Source: Palsa-513 sp050010595 (GTDB taxonomy: Bacteria; Actinomycetota; Thermoleophilia; Solirubrobacterales; Solirubrobacteraceae). From it: 64,000 nt of DNA. A program made the translations under genes and the position numbers. Where the stretch lies: NCBI GenBank assembly GCA_050010595.1, contig JBEKKS010000002.1, positions 62,001 to 126,000 on the forward strand, written 5' to 3'. The notes below the pieces were generated by a model. That model made no database searches, had not been told where the DNA came from, and was given only the letters and a program-made list of their open reading frames with translations. This document shows, piece by piece, positions 55,259-64,000 of the stretch (the stretch's first letter is position 1; every line of letters begins with the position of its first letter).

Positions 55259-55525
55259 CTACCAGCCGCCGCGCCACTCCGAGCTCTGCTCCCGCGCCTT
55301 CTGGGCGTCGTAGCGGGCGTGCTTGCGCTTTTCGAGGTGCCACTGCAGCAGACTGGCCAACCCGATGAAGACTGGGAAGAAGACGATCAGCGCGAGGCCT
55401 GCCCAGGTGACGGTCGAATCGTCGGTTTCGCCGAGTAGCCCTTCGCCGCCGACGGCGAACGCCGCGGGTGCTACGAGCATGAGCGCGACGAGCGTCGCAC
55501 CGGTCGCCAGCAGAAGCCTCCGCAT
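55259..55525 (-). CDS. small membrane protein
   Basis: An 88-residue protein starting at ATG 55525, which gives a clear signal sequence (RRLLLATGATLVALMLVAPA, possible cleavage near AFA) and has a -10 box 7 bases before it. A second hydrophobic segment, LALIVFFPVFIGLASLLQW, is followed by a very basic and polar tail (HLEKRKHARYDAQK). It resembles a bitopic protein with an extracytoplasmic loop. No family is recognised. Its 3' end is 4 bases from the convergent J-domain gene. Confidence 0.6.
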   Translation of the reverse strand: MRRLLLATGATLVALMLVAPAAFAVGGEGLLGETDDSTVTWAGLALIVFFPVFIGLASLLQWHLEKRKHARYDAQKAREQSSEWRGGW

Positions 55526-55532
55526 CGCCGGC

Positions 55533-55538
55533 ATCGTA
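55533..55538 (-). promoter_or_regulatory. candidate -10 box of the small membrane protein gene
   Basis: On the minus strand TACGAT ends 7 bases before the ATG at 55525. It supports that start over a GTG 24 bases upstream. Confidence 0.4.
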
Positions 55539-55559
55539 TCGGAGGGCACGGCCGGCGCA

Positions 55560-55565
55560 TACCAT
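55560..55565 (+). promoter_or_regulatory. candidate -10 box of the ABC-F gene
   Basis: TACCAT ends 6 bases before the ATG at 55572, with no ribosome-binding site between them. Confidence 0.4.
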
Positions 55566-55571
55566 CAAAGC

Positions 55572-57458
55572 ATGGCCGTTTGCATTGCTTCGAATCTCGC
55601 GAAGGACATCGCGGGCGCACCGCTGTTGCGCGGCGTCTCGTTCAAGCTCGAGCGGCGCGAGCGCATGACGATCGCCGGCCGCAATGGCGCCGGCAAGACG
55701 ACGCTGCTGCGCATGCTGGCGGGCGAGGCCTCGATCGACGGTGGCGAGCTGACATTCGCCAAGGGCGTGCGCGTGATGCTCCACGATCAGCGCCCGCCGC
55801 GCGAGCGTGGCGGCTCGCTCGAGCACTACCTGCTCTCGGGCTGTCAGATCGAGCTCGCGATCGAGCAGCGTCTGCGCAAGCTGGAGGCCGACATGGCCGC
55901 GGGCGCGAGCGATTCCCAGACCCTCGAGCGCTACGCGACCGCGCAGGCCGAGCTCGAGCACCACGGTGGCTACCTGTGGCGCAACCGCGCCACCGATATC
56001 GCCCGCGGTCTCGGCTTCAGCGAGGCTGACCTCGAGCGGAGCATCAAGACGCTCTCCGGCGGCGAGCTGACGCGCGCCTCGCTCGCTCGCGCTCTTGCTA
56101 CGCAGCCAGACCTCTTGTTGCTCGACGAGCCGACGAACCATCTCGACCTCGAGTCGCTCGAATGGCTCGAGCAGACGCTGCTGACGTTCCCGGGCGCGAT
56201 CGGGCTCGTCGCCCACGATCGCTGGTTCCTGGAGACGGTCGGCACCGCGGTGCTCGAGCTGGAGGCCGGGCGCAGCCGCTTCTTTCCCGGCACTTGGCAC
56301 GCCTGGCGCAAGGAGCAGGCGGCCCGCGAGCTGTCACTCGGTCGGGCGATCGAGCGCCAGCAGGCGGAGATCGCGCGCCTCGAGCGGTTTGTCGAGCGCT
56401 GGAGCGCGGGCACCCGCGCCCGCCAGGCGCAGTCGCGCAAGCGGCAGCTGGAGAAGATCGAGCGGATCGGTCGCGACCCGAAGGATGGGGCGGCGGTCGC
56501 TTTCAAGTTCGGCCAGGTCGAGCGCTCGGGGCGAGTTGTGTTCGAGCTCGCGGACGGCCTGATCGAGATCGGCGACCCGCCGCGCACCCTGGTCGAGCAC
56601 GGCGAGCTGTGGCTCGAGCGCGGGGAGCACGTGTCCCTCGTGGGGCGCAACGGTGCCGGCAAGACGACGCTGATCGAGACGCTCACGCAGGAGCGGCCGC
56701 TGGCGGCCGGCAAGCTAAGCCGCGGTCACAATGTCACCGTCGGCTATCTCAGCCAGCACACCGAGAGCCTCGGCAGCGATGGCAGCGTCGTGCAGGCGGT
56801 TCAGCGCGCGACGGGTCTCACGCCTGGCAAGGCGCGCGCGCTGCTCGGACGGTTTCTCTTCAGTGGCGAGGATGCGGACAAGCCGCTCGCCGGTCTCTCC
56901 GGTGGCGAGCGCCGGCGCCTCTCGCTCGCGATCCTCGTCAGCGGCAACTCGAATGTCCTGGTCCTCGACGAGCCGACGAACCATCTCGACATCGAGTCAC
57001 GCGAAGCGCTCGAGGACGCGCTCAAGTCCTTCGAGGGGTCGCTCCTGCTGGTGACTCATGACCGGGCGCTGCTGGACGCGGTCGGTACCCGGACGATCGC
57101 GCTGGAGAACTGTCGCTTGCGCAGCTATAGCGGCGGTTGGCCCGAGTACGTCCGCGTCAGGGCTGAGCGCGGGGACGAGCCGGAAGCGCCCGCGCCGGCA
57201 CCGCCGCGGCGCGCCGAGGCGAAGGCAAGGCTGGAGGCCCCTACGCCGTCAAGTCCGTCGAAGAACAAGGAGCGCAAGCAGGACGCGGCAACCAAGGCGA
57301 TCGAGGACGCTGAGGCGGCGCTCGCTCAGCTCGAGAACGAGCTCGCGGAACCTGCGGCCTGGGCGACACGCTACGAGGCCGCCAAGAGCGAGGCGCGCCA
57401 TACCGCGGCAAAGCGCGCGGTCGAGCAGGCCTACGCCGCGCTCGAAGCACTGCTCTAA
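55572..57458 (+). CDS. ABC-F family ATPase
   Basis: A 628-residue soluble protein with two ATPase domains and no membrane part. Domain 1 has Walker A TIAGRNGAGKTTLLRMLAGE and signature TLSGGELTRASLARAL, with the LLLLDEPTNHLDLESLEWLE Walker B. A linker (about 245-330, very basic) follows. Domain 2 has Walker A SLVGRNGAGKTTLIETL, signature GLSGGERRRLSLAILV and VLVLDEPTNHLDIES. The C-terminal 100 residues are a charged coiled coil. ABC-F proteins act on ribosomes, some protecting against antibiotics and others aiding translation. The subfamily cannot be decided by eye, so resistance should not be assumed. Confidence 0.92.
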   Translation: MAVCIASNLAKDIAGAPLLRGVSFKLERRERMTIAGRNGAGKTTLLRMLAGEASIDGGELTFAKGVRVMLHDQRPPRERGGSLEHYLLSGCQIELAIEQRLRKLEADMAAGASDSQTLERYATAQAELEHHGGYLWRNRATDIARGLGFSEADLERSIKTLSGGELTRASLARALATQPDLLLLDEPTNHLDLESLEWLEQTLLTFPGAIGLVAHDRWFLETVGTAVLELEAGRSRFFPGTWHAWRKEQAARELSLGRAIERQQAEIARLERFVERWSAGTRARQAQSRKRQLEKIERIGRDPKDGAAVAFKFGQVERSGRVVFELADGLIEIGDPPRTLVEHGELWLERGEHVSLVGRNGAGKTTLIETLTQERPLAAGKLSRGHNVTVGYLSQHTESLGSDGSVVQAVQRATGLTPGKARALLGRFLFSGEDADKPLAGLSGGERRRLSLAILVSGNSNVLVLDEPTNHLDIESREALEDALKSFEGSLLLVTHDRALLDAVGTRTIALENCRLRSYSGGWPEYVRVRAERGDEPEAPAPAPPRRAEAKARLEAPTPSSPSKNKERKQDAATKAIEDAEAALAQLENELAEPAAWATRYEAAKSEARHTAAKRAVEQAYAALEALL

Positions 57459-57471
57459 ATTAGTCAGAGCG

Positions 57472-57819
57472 ATGCAAACAGCCCGCAACGTCGCGATCCT
57501 GATGCTGATCGCACTCGTGATCGTCGTGGTCCCGGGAGGTGCTCAGGCGACCAACATCGTCTACGCGGTCCTGAGCCTCGTTTTCGCTGCGCTGATCGCC
57601 TACTTCGTCGGACGCCTTTACCGTGACCGACGGATCGAGATCTACAGCCTCGGGGAGCTCGACCGTGGAATTCTCTACGCGTCGATTGCCGGCATCGTCG
57701 TCCTGCTCGCCGGCGCGCAGTGGTGGCGGACGACAGCCGGGACGGTCGTCGAGCTCGCGCTCCTCGCGCTCTGCGCGGCGGGCCTCGTCCGCGTCTACCA
57801 GGTCTGGCGTAGCTACTGA
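57472..57819 (+). CDS. small three-helix membrane protein
   Basis: A 115-residue protein with an N-terminal hydrophobic segment (VAILMLIALVIVVVPGGAQA, perhaps a signal peptide), then YAVLSLVFAALIAYFVGRLY, ASIAGIVVLLAGAQWW and ELALLALCAAGLVRVYQVW. The polar loop RDRRIEIYSLGELDRGILY lies between helices. No family is recognised. It ends at TGA 57817-57819, within the CTGA that is the probable start of uvrC. Confidence 0.7.
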   Translation: MQTARNVAILMLIALVIVVVPGGAQATNIVYAVLSLVFAALIAYFVGRLYRDRRIEIYSLGELDRGILYASIAGIVVLLAGAQWWRTTAGTVVELALLALCAAGLVRVYQVWRSY

Positions 57820-59681
57820 CCCTGCTGCAAGAGCTCGAAGAGAAGCGACGCAAGCTTCCTGACCGGCCGGGCCTCTACCTATTTCGCGACGCCGCTGGCC
57901 GCGTCATCTACGTTGGCAAGGCGATCTCGATCCGCAAGCGCGTCGCGTCGCATTTCCGCAGCGACGCTCGCGGTGCGCTCGGCCACGACGCGATGGTCGC
58001 GGAGACGGTCGACATCGAGTACGTCGTCGTCACGACCGAAGCCGAGGCGCTGCTCACCGAGCAGGCATTCATCAAGCAGTACCGCCCGCGCTTCAACGTC
58101 CGCCTTCGCGACGACAAGTCCTACCCGTTCATCGGCATCTCGCTCGACGAGGACTTCCCGCGCGTCTATTTCACCCGCGAGCGCCACCGTTCCGGACGCG
58201 CCTACTTCGGCCCCTACTCGAACGCGAAGCGCGTGCGTGAGACGCTCGAGGTCCTCTCACGCGTCTTCCTCGTGCGCTCCTGTACAGGCCCCGAGCCCGG
58301 CCGCCGCTCCGGCTCACCGTGCCTCGATTACCACATCAAGCGCTGCGCAGCGCCTTGCGTCGGCTACGTCTCGCGCGAGGAGTACCGCCACGGCATCGAC
58401 GGGGTCGCCGAGTTCCTGCGCGGTAACTACAAGGGGATCGAGCGGGAGCTCGAGGCGCGGATGCGCGCGGCCGCCGACAGCCAGGCCTTCGAGCAAGCTG
58501 CAGTCGAGCGCAACCGCCTGCAGGCGGTCCGCTCACTGCTCGAGCGCCAGCGCGTCGCCAACTCGCAGGTCGGCACGCTCGATGCGATCGCGGTGGCTCT
58601 GCACGGTCCGGACGCGAACGCCCAGGTCTTCCAGGTCCGTGATGGTGTCCTCTCTGACCGCCAGTCGTTCTATCTCGCAAACGAGGCCGAGCGCCCGCAT
58701 GACGAGGTGCTCGAGGAGTTCCTGCTGCAGTACTACGAGACCGCCGCCGCCGTTCCCGCACAGATTGTGACGCAAGCCACCGTCCCAGAGGCGGCAGTCG
58801 CCGCGCTTGCGGCTCGCCGTGGCGGGCCGGTCGAGGTCCGTGCCGCCGAGCGGGGCGAGAAGCGCCGCATCCTCGAGCTCGCTGCACGCAACGCGGCGCT
58901 CGCGCTCGAGGAGGACCAGCTCAAGGCCGAGCGCCGCCGCGAGTCACGCGCTCAGGCGCTCGACGGCCTGCGCGAGGCGCTGGCGCTCGACGCGGTTCCC
59001 ATCCGGATCGAGTGCTTCGACATCTCGAACCTGATGGGAACCCACACCGTCGCCTCGATGGTGGTCTTCGAGGCAGGCGCCCCCCGTCGCGCGGACTACC
59101 GCCGCTTTCGGATCCGCTCGCTCGGTGAGAACGGTCCCGACGATTTTGCGGCAATGGCGGAGGTGCTCGAGCGCCGCATGGCGGCGTACGAACGTCACGC
59201 CGACATCTCCCCGCACGAGTCCGACTACGACCGCAGCTTCGCCGCGCTGCCGAACCTGATCGTGATCGACGGCGGCAAGGGGCAGCTGTCCGCCGCCCTG
59301 CCGGCGCTGACGCAGGCCCGCGCGCGCGGCGTCGCGGTGATCGCGCTTGCCAAGCGCCTCGAGCACGTATTCCTGCCGGGCGCACGCGACCCGCTCGTCC
59401 TCGCTCACGACACACCCGCCTTGCAGCTGCTTCAGCGGATCCGCGACGAGGCCCACCGCTTCGCGATAACCCACCACCGCCAGCGTCGCGATCGCGCGAT
59501 GACCGCCTCGCTGCTCGACGAGCTACCGGGTGTCGGCCCGGCCCGCAAACGCGCCCTGATCCAGCACTTCGGCTCACCAGCGGCCGTGCTCGCGGCGAGC
59601 GCAGAGCAGCTCCAGTCAGTCCCCGGCGTCCCCGCCAAGCTCGGCCGCGACATCCACGCCCACCTCCACCGAGTCGGCTGA
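57816..59681 (+). CDS. uvrC: UvrABC excinuclease subunit C, probably with a CTG start
   Basis: A 621-residue nuclease subunit that cuts damaged DNA on both sides of a lesion. The GIY-YIG domain starts at LPDRPGLYLFRDAAG and contains RVIYVGKAISIRKRVASHF. The cysteine/zinc-type region GSPCLDYHIKRCAAPCVGYV, the UvrB-binding UVR segment (EARMRAAADSQAFEQAAVER), the C-terminal endonuclease stretch (ECFDISNLMGTHTVASMVVF, VIDGGKGQLSAALPAL) and two helix-hairpin-helix motifs follow. No ATG, GTG or TTG exists in frame between the stop at 57810 and ATG 57993, and 57993 would delete the GIY-YIG core. CTG 57816 overlaps the upstream TGA as CTGA, like the ATGA, GTGA and TTGA junctions elsewhere. Confidence 0.92.
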   Translation: MTLLQELEEKRRKLPDRPGLYLFRDAAGRVIYVGKAISIRKRVASHFRSDARGALGHDAMVAETVDIEYVVVTTEAEALLTEQAFIKQYRPRFNVRLRDDKSYPFIGISLDEDFPRVYFTRERHRSGRAYFGPYSNAKRVRETLEVLSRVFLVRSCTGPEPGRRSGSPCLDYHIKRCAAPCVGYVSREEYRHGIDGVAEFLRGNYKGIERELEARMRAAADSQAFEQAAVERNRLQAVRSLLERQRVANSQVGTLDAIAVALHGPDANAQVFQVRDGVLSDRQSFYLANEAERPHDEVLEEFLLQYYETAAAVPAQIVTQATVPEAAVAALAARRGGPVEVRAAERGEKRRILELAARNAALALEEDQLKAERRRESRAQALDGLREALALDAVPIRIECFDISNLMGTHTVASMVVFEAGAPRRADYRRFRIRSLGENGPDDFAAMAEVLERRMAAYERHADISPHESDYDRSFAALPNLIVIDGGKGQLSAALPALTQARARGVAVIALAKRLEHVFLPGARDPLVLAHDTPALQLLQRIRDEAHRFAITHHRQRRDRAMTASLLDELPGVGPARKRALIQHFGSPAAVLAASAEQLQSVPGVPAKLGRDIHAHLHRVG

Positions 59682-59750
59682 TCCGACCACGCCGACCGCC
59701 GCCCCACTGGTGTCGCTCCCGGACGCCCCCCAGCGGCATCTCCCAGCCGC

Positions 59751-59811
59751 GAGGAGGCCGGACCAGCACGATCACGCGACATCAGCCTGTCTGCTAGTCC
59801 GGCCCCCGCAG
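59751..59811. repeat. hairpin repeat element, copy B
   Basis: A 61-base copy of the element at 52830. Here GGCCGGAC (59757-59764) pairs with GTCCGGCC (59797-59804) in an 8-bp stem; in copy A the pair is GGCCC/GGGCC, so changes on one arm are compensated on the other. It lies between uvrC and rapZ and ends 4 bases before the rapZ -10 box. Confidence 0.6.
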
Positions 59812-59815
59812 CCTC

Positions 59816-59821
59816 TAGGCT
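59816..59821 (+). promoter_or_regulatory. candidate -10 box of rapZ
   Basis: TAGGCT ends 7 bases before the ATG at 59829 and there is no ribosome-binding site, so rapZ is probably leaderless. Confidence 0.45.
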
Positions 59822-59828
59822 CCCGCTA

Positions 59829-60698
59829 ATGGAGGATCTCGTGATCATCACCGGCTTCTCCGGGGCCGGTAAGTCGAGCGCGATGAACGTCTTCGAGGAT
59901 GCCGGATATTTCTGCGTCGACAACCTGCCGCCGCGCCTGATCGGCAGCCTGGTCGAGCTTTTCTCGCACGAGGGCTCGAAGGTCGAGCGGGCAGCGATTG
60001 TCTCGGACGTCCGCGGCGGCGAGTACTTCGAGGCGATGGGCGGTGTGCTCGACATGCTCGATACAGGCAGCCTCAGTCACCGCGTTCTGTTCCTTGACGC
60101 GGACGAGCAGACGCTGCTGAACCGCTACCAGGAGACGCGCCGTCGCCATCCGCTGGCCTCAGCGGTCGGTGACGGGATCGCCGCCGAGCGTGAGCTGCTC
60201 GAGCCGCTCAAGCGGCGTGCCGACCTCGTGATCGACACGAGCGCTTTGTCGACCACCGGTCTGCGCGAGACGATCGTCGAGCAGTTGCTCGGCCAGGAAC
60301 GGGCGACAAAGCTTGCGGTGACGTTCGCGAGCTTCGGCTTCAAGCACGGCCCGCTGCGCGACGCGGATCTGCTGTTCGATGTGCGCTTCCTGGCGAACCC
60401 GCATTACGAGCTCGAGCTACGCCCACTGACCGGCACCGATCCGCGGGTCGTCGAGTTCATCGATCGCGACGGGCGCCTTGCCGAGCTGTACTCGCTGCTC
60501 GAGCCGCTGCTTGACTTCCTGCTGCCGCAGTACATTGCCGAGGGCAAGGCGCACCTGCTCATCGCGGTCGGCTGCACCGGCGGACGGCACCGCTCGGTGG
60601 CCGTCGTCGAGCACCTCGCGCGCCGCTACGCCGGCCGCGCGGAAATGCTCGTACAGGTTGCGCACCGCGATGTGGGAAAGCCGACAGCGGGCGCGTAG
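59829..60698 (+). CDS. rapZ: RapZ/YvcJ-family nucleotide-binding protein
   Basis: A 289-residue P-loop protein. Walker A is ITGFSGAGKSSAMNVFEDAG (residues 7-26), followed by the family motif YFCVDNLPPRLIGSLVELF. VLFLDADEQTLLNRYQETRR and the C-terminal VGCTGGRHRSVAVVEHLARR are diagnostic. In E. coli RapZ controls GlmS through small RNAs; the actinobacterial role is less clear. In most actinobacteria it is followed by yvcK and whiA, but here gap comes next after 75 bases. Confidence 0.94.
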   Translation: MEDLVIITGFSGAGKSSAMNVFEDAGYFCVDNLPPRLIGSLVELFSHEGSKVERAAIVSDVRGGEYFEAMGGVLDMLDTGSLSHRVLFLDADEQTLLNRYQETRRRHPLASAVGDGIAAERELLEPLKRRADLVIDTSALSTTGLRETIVEQLLGQERATKLAVTFASFGFKHGPLRDADLLFDVRFLANPHYELELRPLTGTDPRVVEFIDRDGRLAELYSLLEPLLDFLLPQYIAEGKAHLLIAVGCTGGRHRSVAVVEHLARRYAGRAEMLVQVAHRDVGKPTAGA

Positions 60699-60773
60699 GC
60701 CAATCGGTAGGGTTCGGATCCGCCGCGACCGCTTCGTTGACGGCGCTCAAATTAACACCTCAAGGATGGTGGT

Positions 60774-61771
60774 ATGGCCGTACGTGTGGGGATAAATGGC
60801 TTCGGCCGGATCGGTCGCGGCGTGTTCCGCGCCGCGAAGCAGTCTGGTGCCGATATCGAGTGGGTCGCTCTGAACGACCTGATGGATGCTGCGACGCTCA
60901 CGCACCTACTGCGCTACGACTCGGTTTTCGGGCGCTTCCCGGGCGAGGTCGTCGTCGAGGGAGATGAGCTGCATGTCGATGGCGAGCGGATCAAGATCTT
61001 CGCCGAGCGCGATCCTGCAGAACTGAAGTGGGGCGATCTCGGCGTTGACGTCGTGATCGAGTCGACCGGCATTTTCACGAAGCGCGATGGCGCTGCCAAG
61101 CACCTCGAGAACGGCGCGCGCAAGGTGGTCATAACTGCGCCGGCGACCGACGAGGATCTGACCGTTGTGCTCGGCGTGAACTTCGACCGCTACGACCCCG
61201 AGAAGCACCACGTGATCTCGAACGCTTCATGCACGACGAACTGCTTGGCGCCGGTGGCGAAGGTGCTGAATGAGACCGTCGGGATCAAGCACGGCTTGAT
61301 GACCACGATCCATGCTTACACCGCCGATCAGCGCTTGCAGGACATGCCGCACCGCGACCTGCGCCGCGCGCGGGCGGCGGCGATCAACCTGGTGCCGGCG
61401 TCGAGCGGCGCTGCCAAGGCGGTTGGTCTCGTGCTGCCCGAGCTTGCCGGGAAGCTGACCGGATTCGCCGTGCGCGCGCCCGTTCCCGACGGCTCACTCG
61501 TCGATCTCACCTTCGAGGCGAATCGCGAGACGAGCGAGGAGGAGATCAACGCCGCGCTGCAGGCACGCGCCGACACCGGCGATCTGAAGGGGATCCTTGC
61601 TTATACGGAGGACCCGATCGTCTCTTCGGACATCGTCGGCAACCCATTCTCCTCGATCGCCGACAGCGGTTTGACGAGCGTGATCGACGGGACCCTTGTG
61701 AAGGTAATCAGCTGGTACGACAACGAGTGGGGTTACTCCAACCGCGTTGTCGATCTCGTTGGGAGAATCTA

Positions 61772-61772
<1 letters not shown>
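60774..61772 (+). CDS. gap: glyceraldehyde-3-phosphate dehydrogenase
   Basis: A 332-residue type I GAPDH. The Rossmann start VGINGFGRIGRGVFRAA, the NAD-selective loop around ALNDLMD, the catalytic Cys in SNASCTTNCLAPVAKVLNE, the His in KHGLMTTIHAYTADQR, and SWYDNEWGYSNRVVDLV are intact. It converts glyceraldehyde 3-phosphate, phosphate and NAD+ to 1,3-bisphosphoglycerate. The AAGGA at 60762-60766 precedes ATG 60774. The stop overlaps the pgk start (TAATG), so gap and pgk are coupled. Confidence 0.97.
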
Positions 61773-62935
<1,163 letters not shown>

Positions 62936-62938
62936 GCC

Positions 62939-63694
62939 ATGTCACGCACACCGTTTGTCGCAGGCAACTGGAAGATGAACAAGACGGTCGCTGACGCCGA
63001 GGAGCTGATCCAGGCTCTCCTGCCGCGGGTCGCCGGCCTCGACGGTGTCGATGTGGCGATCTGTCCGCCTTACACCGCATTGCAGGCGATGGCCGACAGT
63101 GCGTTTGGCTCACGCGTAGCGGTCTTCGCGCAGAACATGCACGAGTCGGATCACGGCGCGTTCACGGGCGAGATCGCGGCGCCGATGCTGCTCGAGATCG
63201 GCGTCACGGGCGTGATCCTCGGCCACTCCGAGCGTCGCGCCTACTACGCCGAGACCGACGAGCGCCTCGCGGCGAAGTTACCCGTCGCACTCGAGGTCGG
63301 GCTGCGGCCGATCCTCTGCGTCGGCGAGACCGAGGAGCAGCGGGTCGCGGGTGAGACCGAGACATTGCTGCGCGCTCAGCTCGAGGCGGACTTTGCAAGC
63401 CTCGCTCCGGAGCGTGTCGCGGATGTCGCGATCGCCTACGAGCCGATCTGGGCGATCGGGACGGGCCGCGTGGCGACGCCGGAGCAGGCGCAGGAGGCCT
63501 GTGCCTTCATCCGCTCGGTGCTCGCCGAGCGCTCCGAGCTGGCCGACGCGACGCGGATCCTCTACGGCGGATCGGTGACCGCCGAGAACGCGACCGAGCT
63601 GCTGGCGCTGCCGGACGTTGACGGCGCGCTCGTCGGTGGTGCGTCGCTGACCGCCGAATCCTTCGCGACGATCTGCGCTGCCGCGCGCGGCTGA
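62939..63694 (+). CDS. tpiA: triose-phosphate isomerase
   Basis: A 251-residue isomerase of glycolysis. Active-site residues are Lys in VAGNWKMNK (residue 13 or so), His in VILGHSERRAYYAETD, and Glu in IAYEPIWAIGTGRVATPEQA; ILYGGSVTAEN and DGALVGGASL form the phosphate-binding loop. The signature order is complete. The 3-base gap to pgk means a shared transcript. In many bacteria secG follows tpiA, but here xylose isomerase follows. Confidence 0.97.
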   Translation: MSRTPFVAGNWKMNKTVADAEELIQALLPRVAGLDGVDVAICPPYTALQAMADSAFGSRVAVFAQNMHESDHGAFTGEIAAPMLLEIGVTGVILGHSERRAYYAETDERLAAKLPVALEVGLRPILCVGETEEQRVAGETETLLRAQLEADFASLAPERVADVAIAYEPIWAIGTGRVATPEQAQEACAFIRSVLAERSELADATRILYGGSVTAENATELLALPDVDGALVGGASLTAESFATICAAARG

Positions 63695-63740
63695 CTACGC
63701 TTGAAACCCCGGGACGATTTGAGGAGGTCGAACCGTAACG

Positions 63741-64000
63741 ATGAGCACTGAGCACCGTTTCACCTTCGGGCTTTGGACCGTTGGCAATCCTGGTCGCGAT
63801 CCGTTCGGCGAGCCGACGCGGCCACCGCTCGATCCCGTCGACAGCGTTCACAAGCTCGCGGAGCTCGGTGCATGGGGGATCTCGCTGCATGACAACGATC
63901 TGATTCCTTGGGGGACGAGCCCTGCCGAGGCAGAGAGGATCACGGCTCGCTTCGAGCAGGCACTCGCGGACACGGGCCTCGGCGTCGGCATGGCGACGAC
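63741..64000 (+). CDS. xylA: xylose isomerase, N-terminal part (partial)
   Basis: The first 86 codons (MSTEHRFTFGLWTVGNPGRD, then VHKLAELGAWGISLHDNDLI, IPWGTSPAEAERI) match the start of actinobacterial-type (class I) xylose isomerase, an enzyme that interconverts xylose and xylulose and also glucose and fructose. GAGGAGGT at 63721-63728 is a strong ribosome-binding site 12 bases before ATG 63741. The gene runs beyond the window, and the metal-binding residues are not yet visible. Confidence 0.88.
   Translation, partial: MSTEHRFTFGLWTVGNPGRDPFGEPTRPPLDPVDSVHKLAELGAWGISLHDNDLIPWGTSPAEAERITARFEQALADTGLGVGMAT

Noticed and set aside
55572..57458. Antibiotic-resistance call for the ABC-F protein
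   Set aside because: The sequence shows the ABC-F family only; resistance members cannot be told from housekeeping ones by eye.
57993..59681. uvrC starting at ATG 57993
   Set aside because: It would remove the GIY-YIG nuclease domain, which is clearly encoded upstream in the same frame.

Overview
This is a 64 kb stretch of a high-GC bacterial chromosome. It is almost fully coding, with short intergenic gaps and many 1- to 8-base gene overlaps. An actinobacterium is the best guess, probably of the Thermoleophilia/Solirubrobacterales type. The support is inferential: an actinobacterial-style tmRNA whose tag ends in YALAA, the uvrC-rapZ-gap-pgk-tpiA order, many likely leaderless genes with a TANNNT box 6-10 bases before the start codon, and ordinary chromosomal housekeeping genes. 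There is no insertion sequence, integrase, CRISPR array, tRNA or rRNA gene.

Layout. 1-1041: end of the ATP synthase operon (atpD, atpC). 1334-2233: a secreted glutamic (G1) peptidase. 2287-13027: a glycan cluster that makes UDP-glucuronate and an NDP-sugar, interconverts hexose phosphates, and carries a methyltransferase, three family 2 glycosyltransferases, a DUF2304 protein and a large polytopic membrane protein. 13032-14705: a soluble chemoreceptor. 14812-17899: a tightly coupled MerR regulator, S-adenosylhomocysteinase and a second, short homocysteinase-like protein that has lost key active-site residues. 18443-24274: secA, prfB (with the programmed +1 frameshift), nadC, nadA. 24267-30555: M16 peptidase, S41 peptidase, RNase R-like nuclease, smpB, M50 peptidase and the tmRNA gene, which form a protein and RNA quality-control neighbourhood. 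30651-35161: an ABC exporter and a large LuxR regulator. 35162-40907: a non-coding stretch with two long hairpins, a GH79-like glycosidase, a HAD phosphatase, an FMN reductase, an acetyltransferase, a REC-HD-GYP protein and a lipoprotein. 40966-45122: the high-affinity phosphate transporter, with pstC-pstA-pstB divergent from pstS around a candidate PHO box. 45257-52654: an alpha-galactosidase, a seven-repeat secreted protein, a MacB-like transporter pair, an M3 oligopeptidase and a tiny protein with an internal duplication. 52830-59681: an ABC-2 transporter, a membrane J-domain protein, an ABC-F ATPase and uvrC. 59829-64000: rapZ, gap, pgk, tpiA and the start of xylA.

Most unusual points: the catalytically altered SahH paralogue co-translated with a normal one; uvrC, whose GIY-YIG domain can be translated only from a non-standard start (a CTG at 57816 is the best candidate); rapZ followed directly by gap, without the usual yvcK and whiA; a hairpin element found twice (52830 and 59751) with compensating changes; and a double-hairpin non-coding region at 35249-35372.
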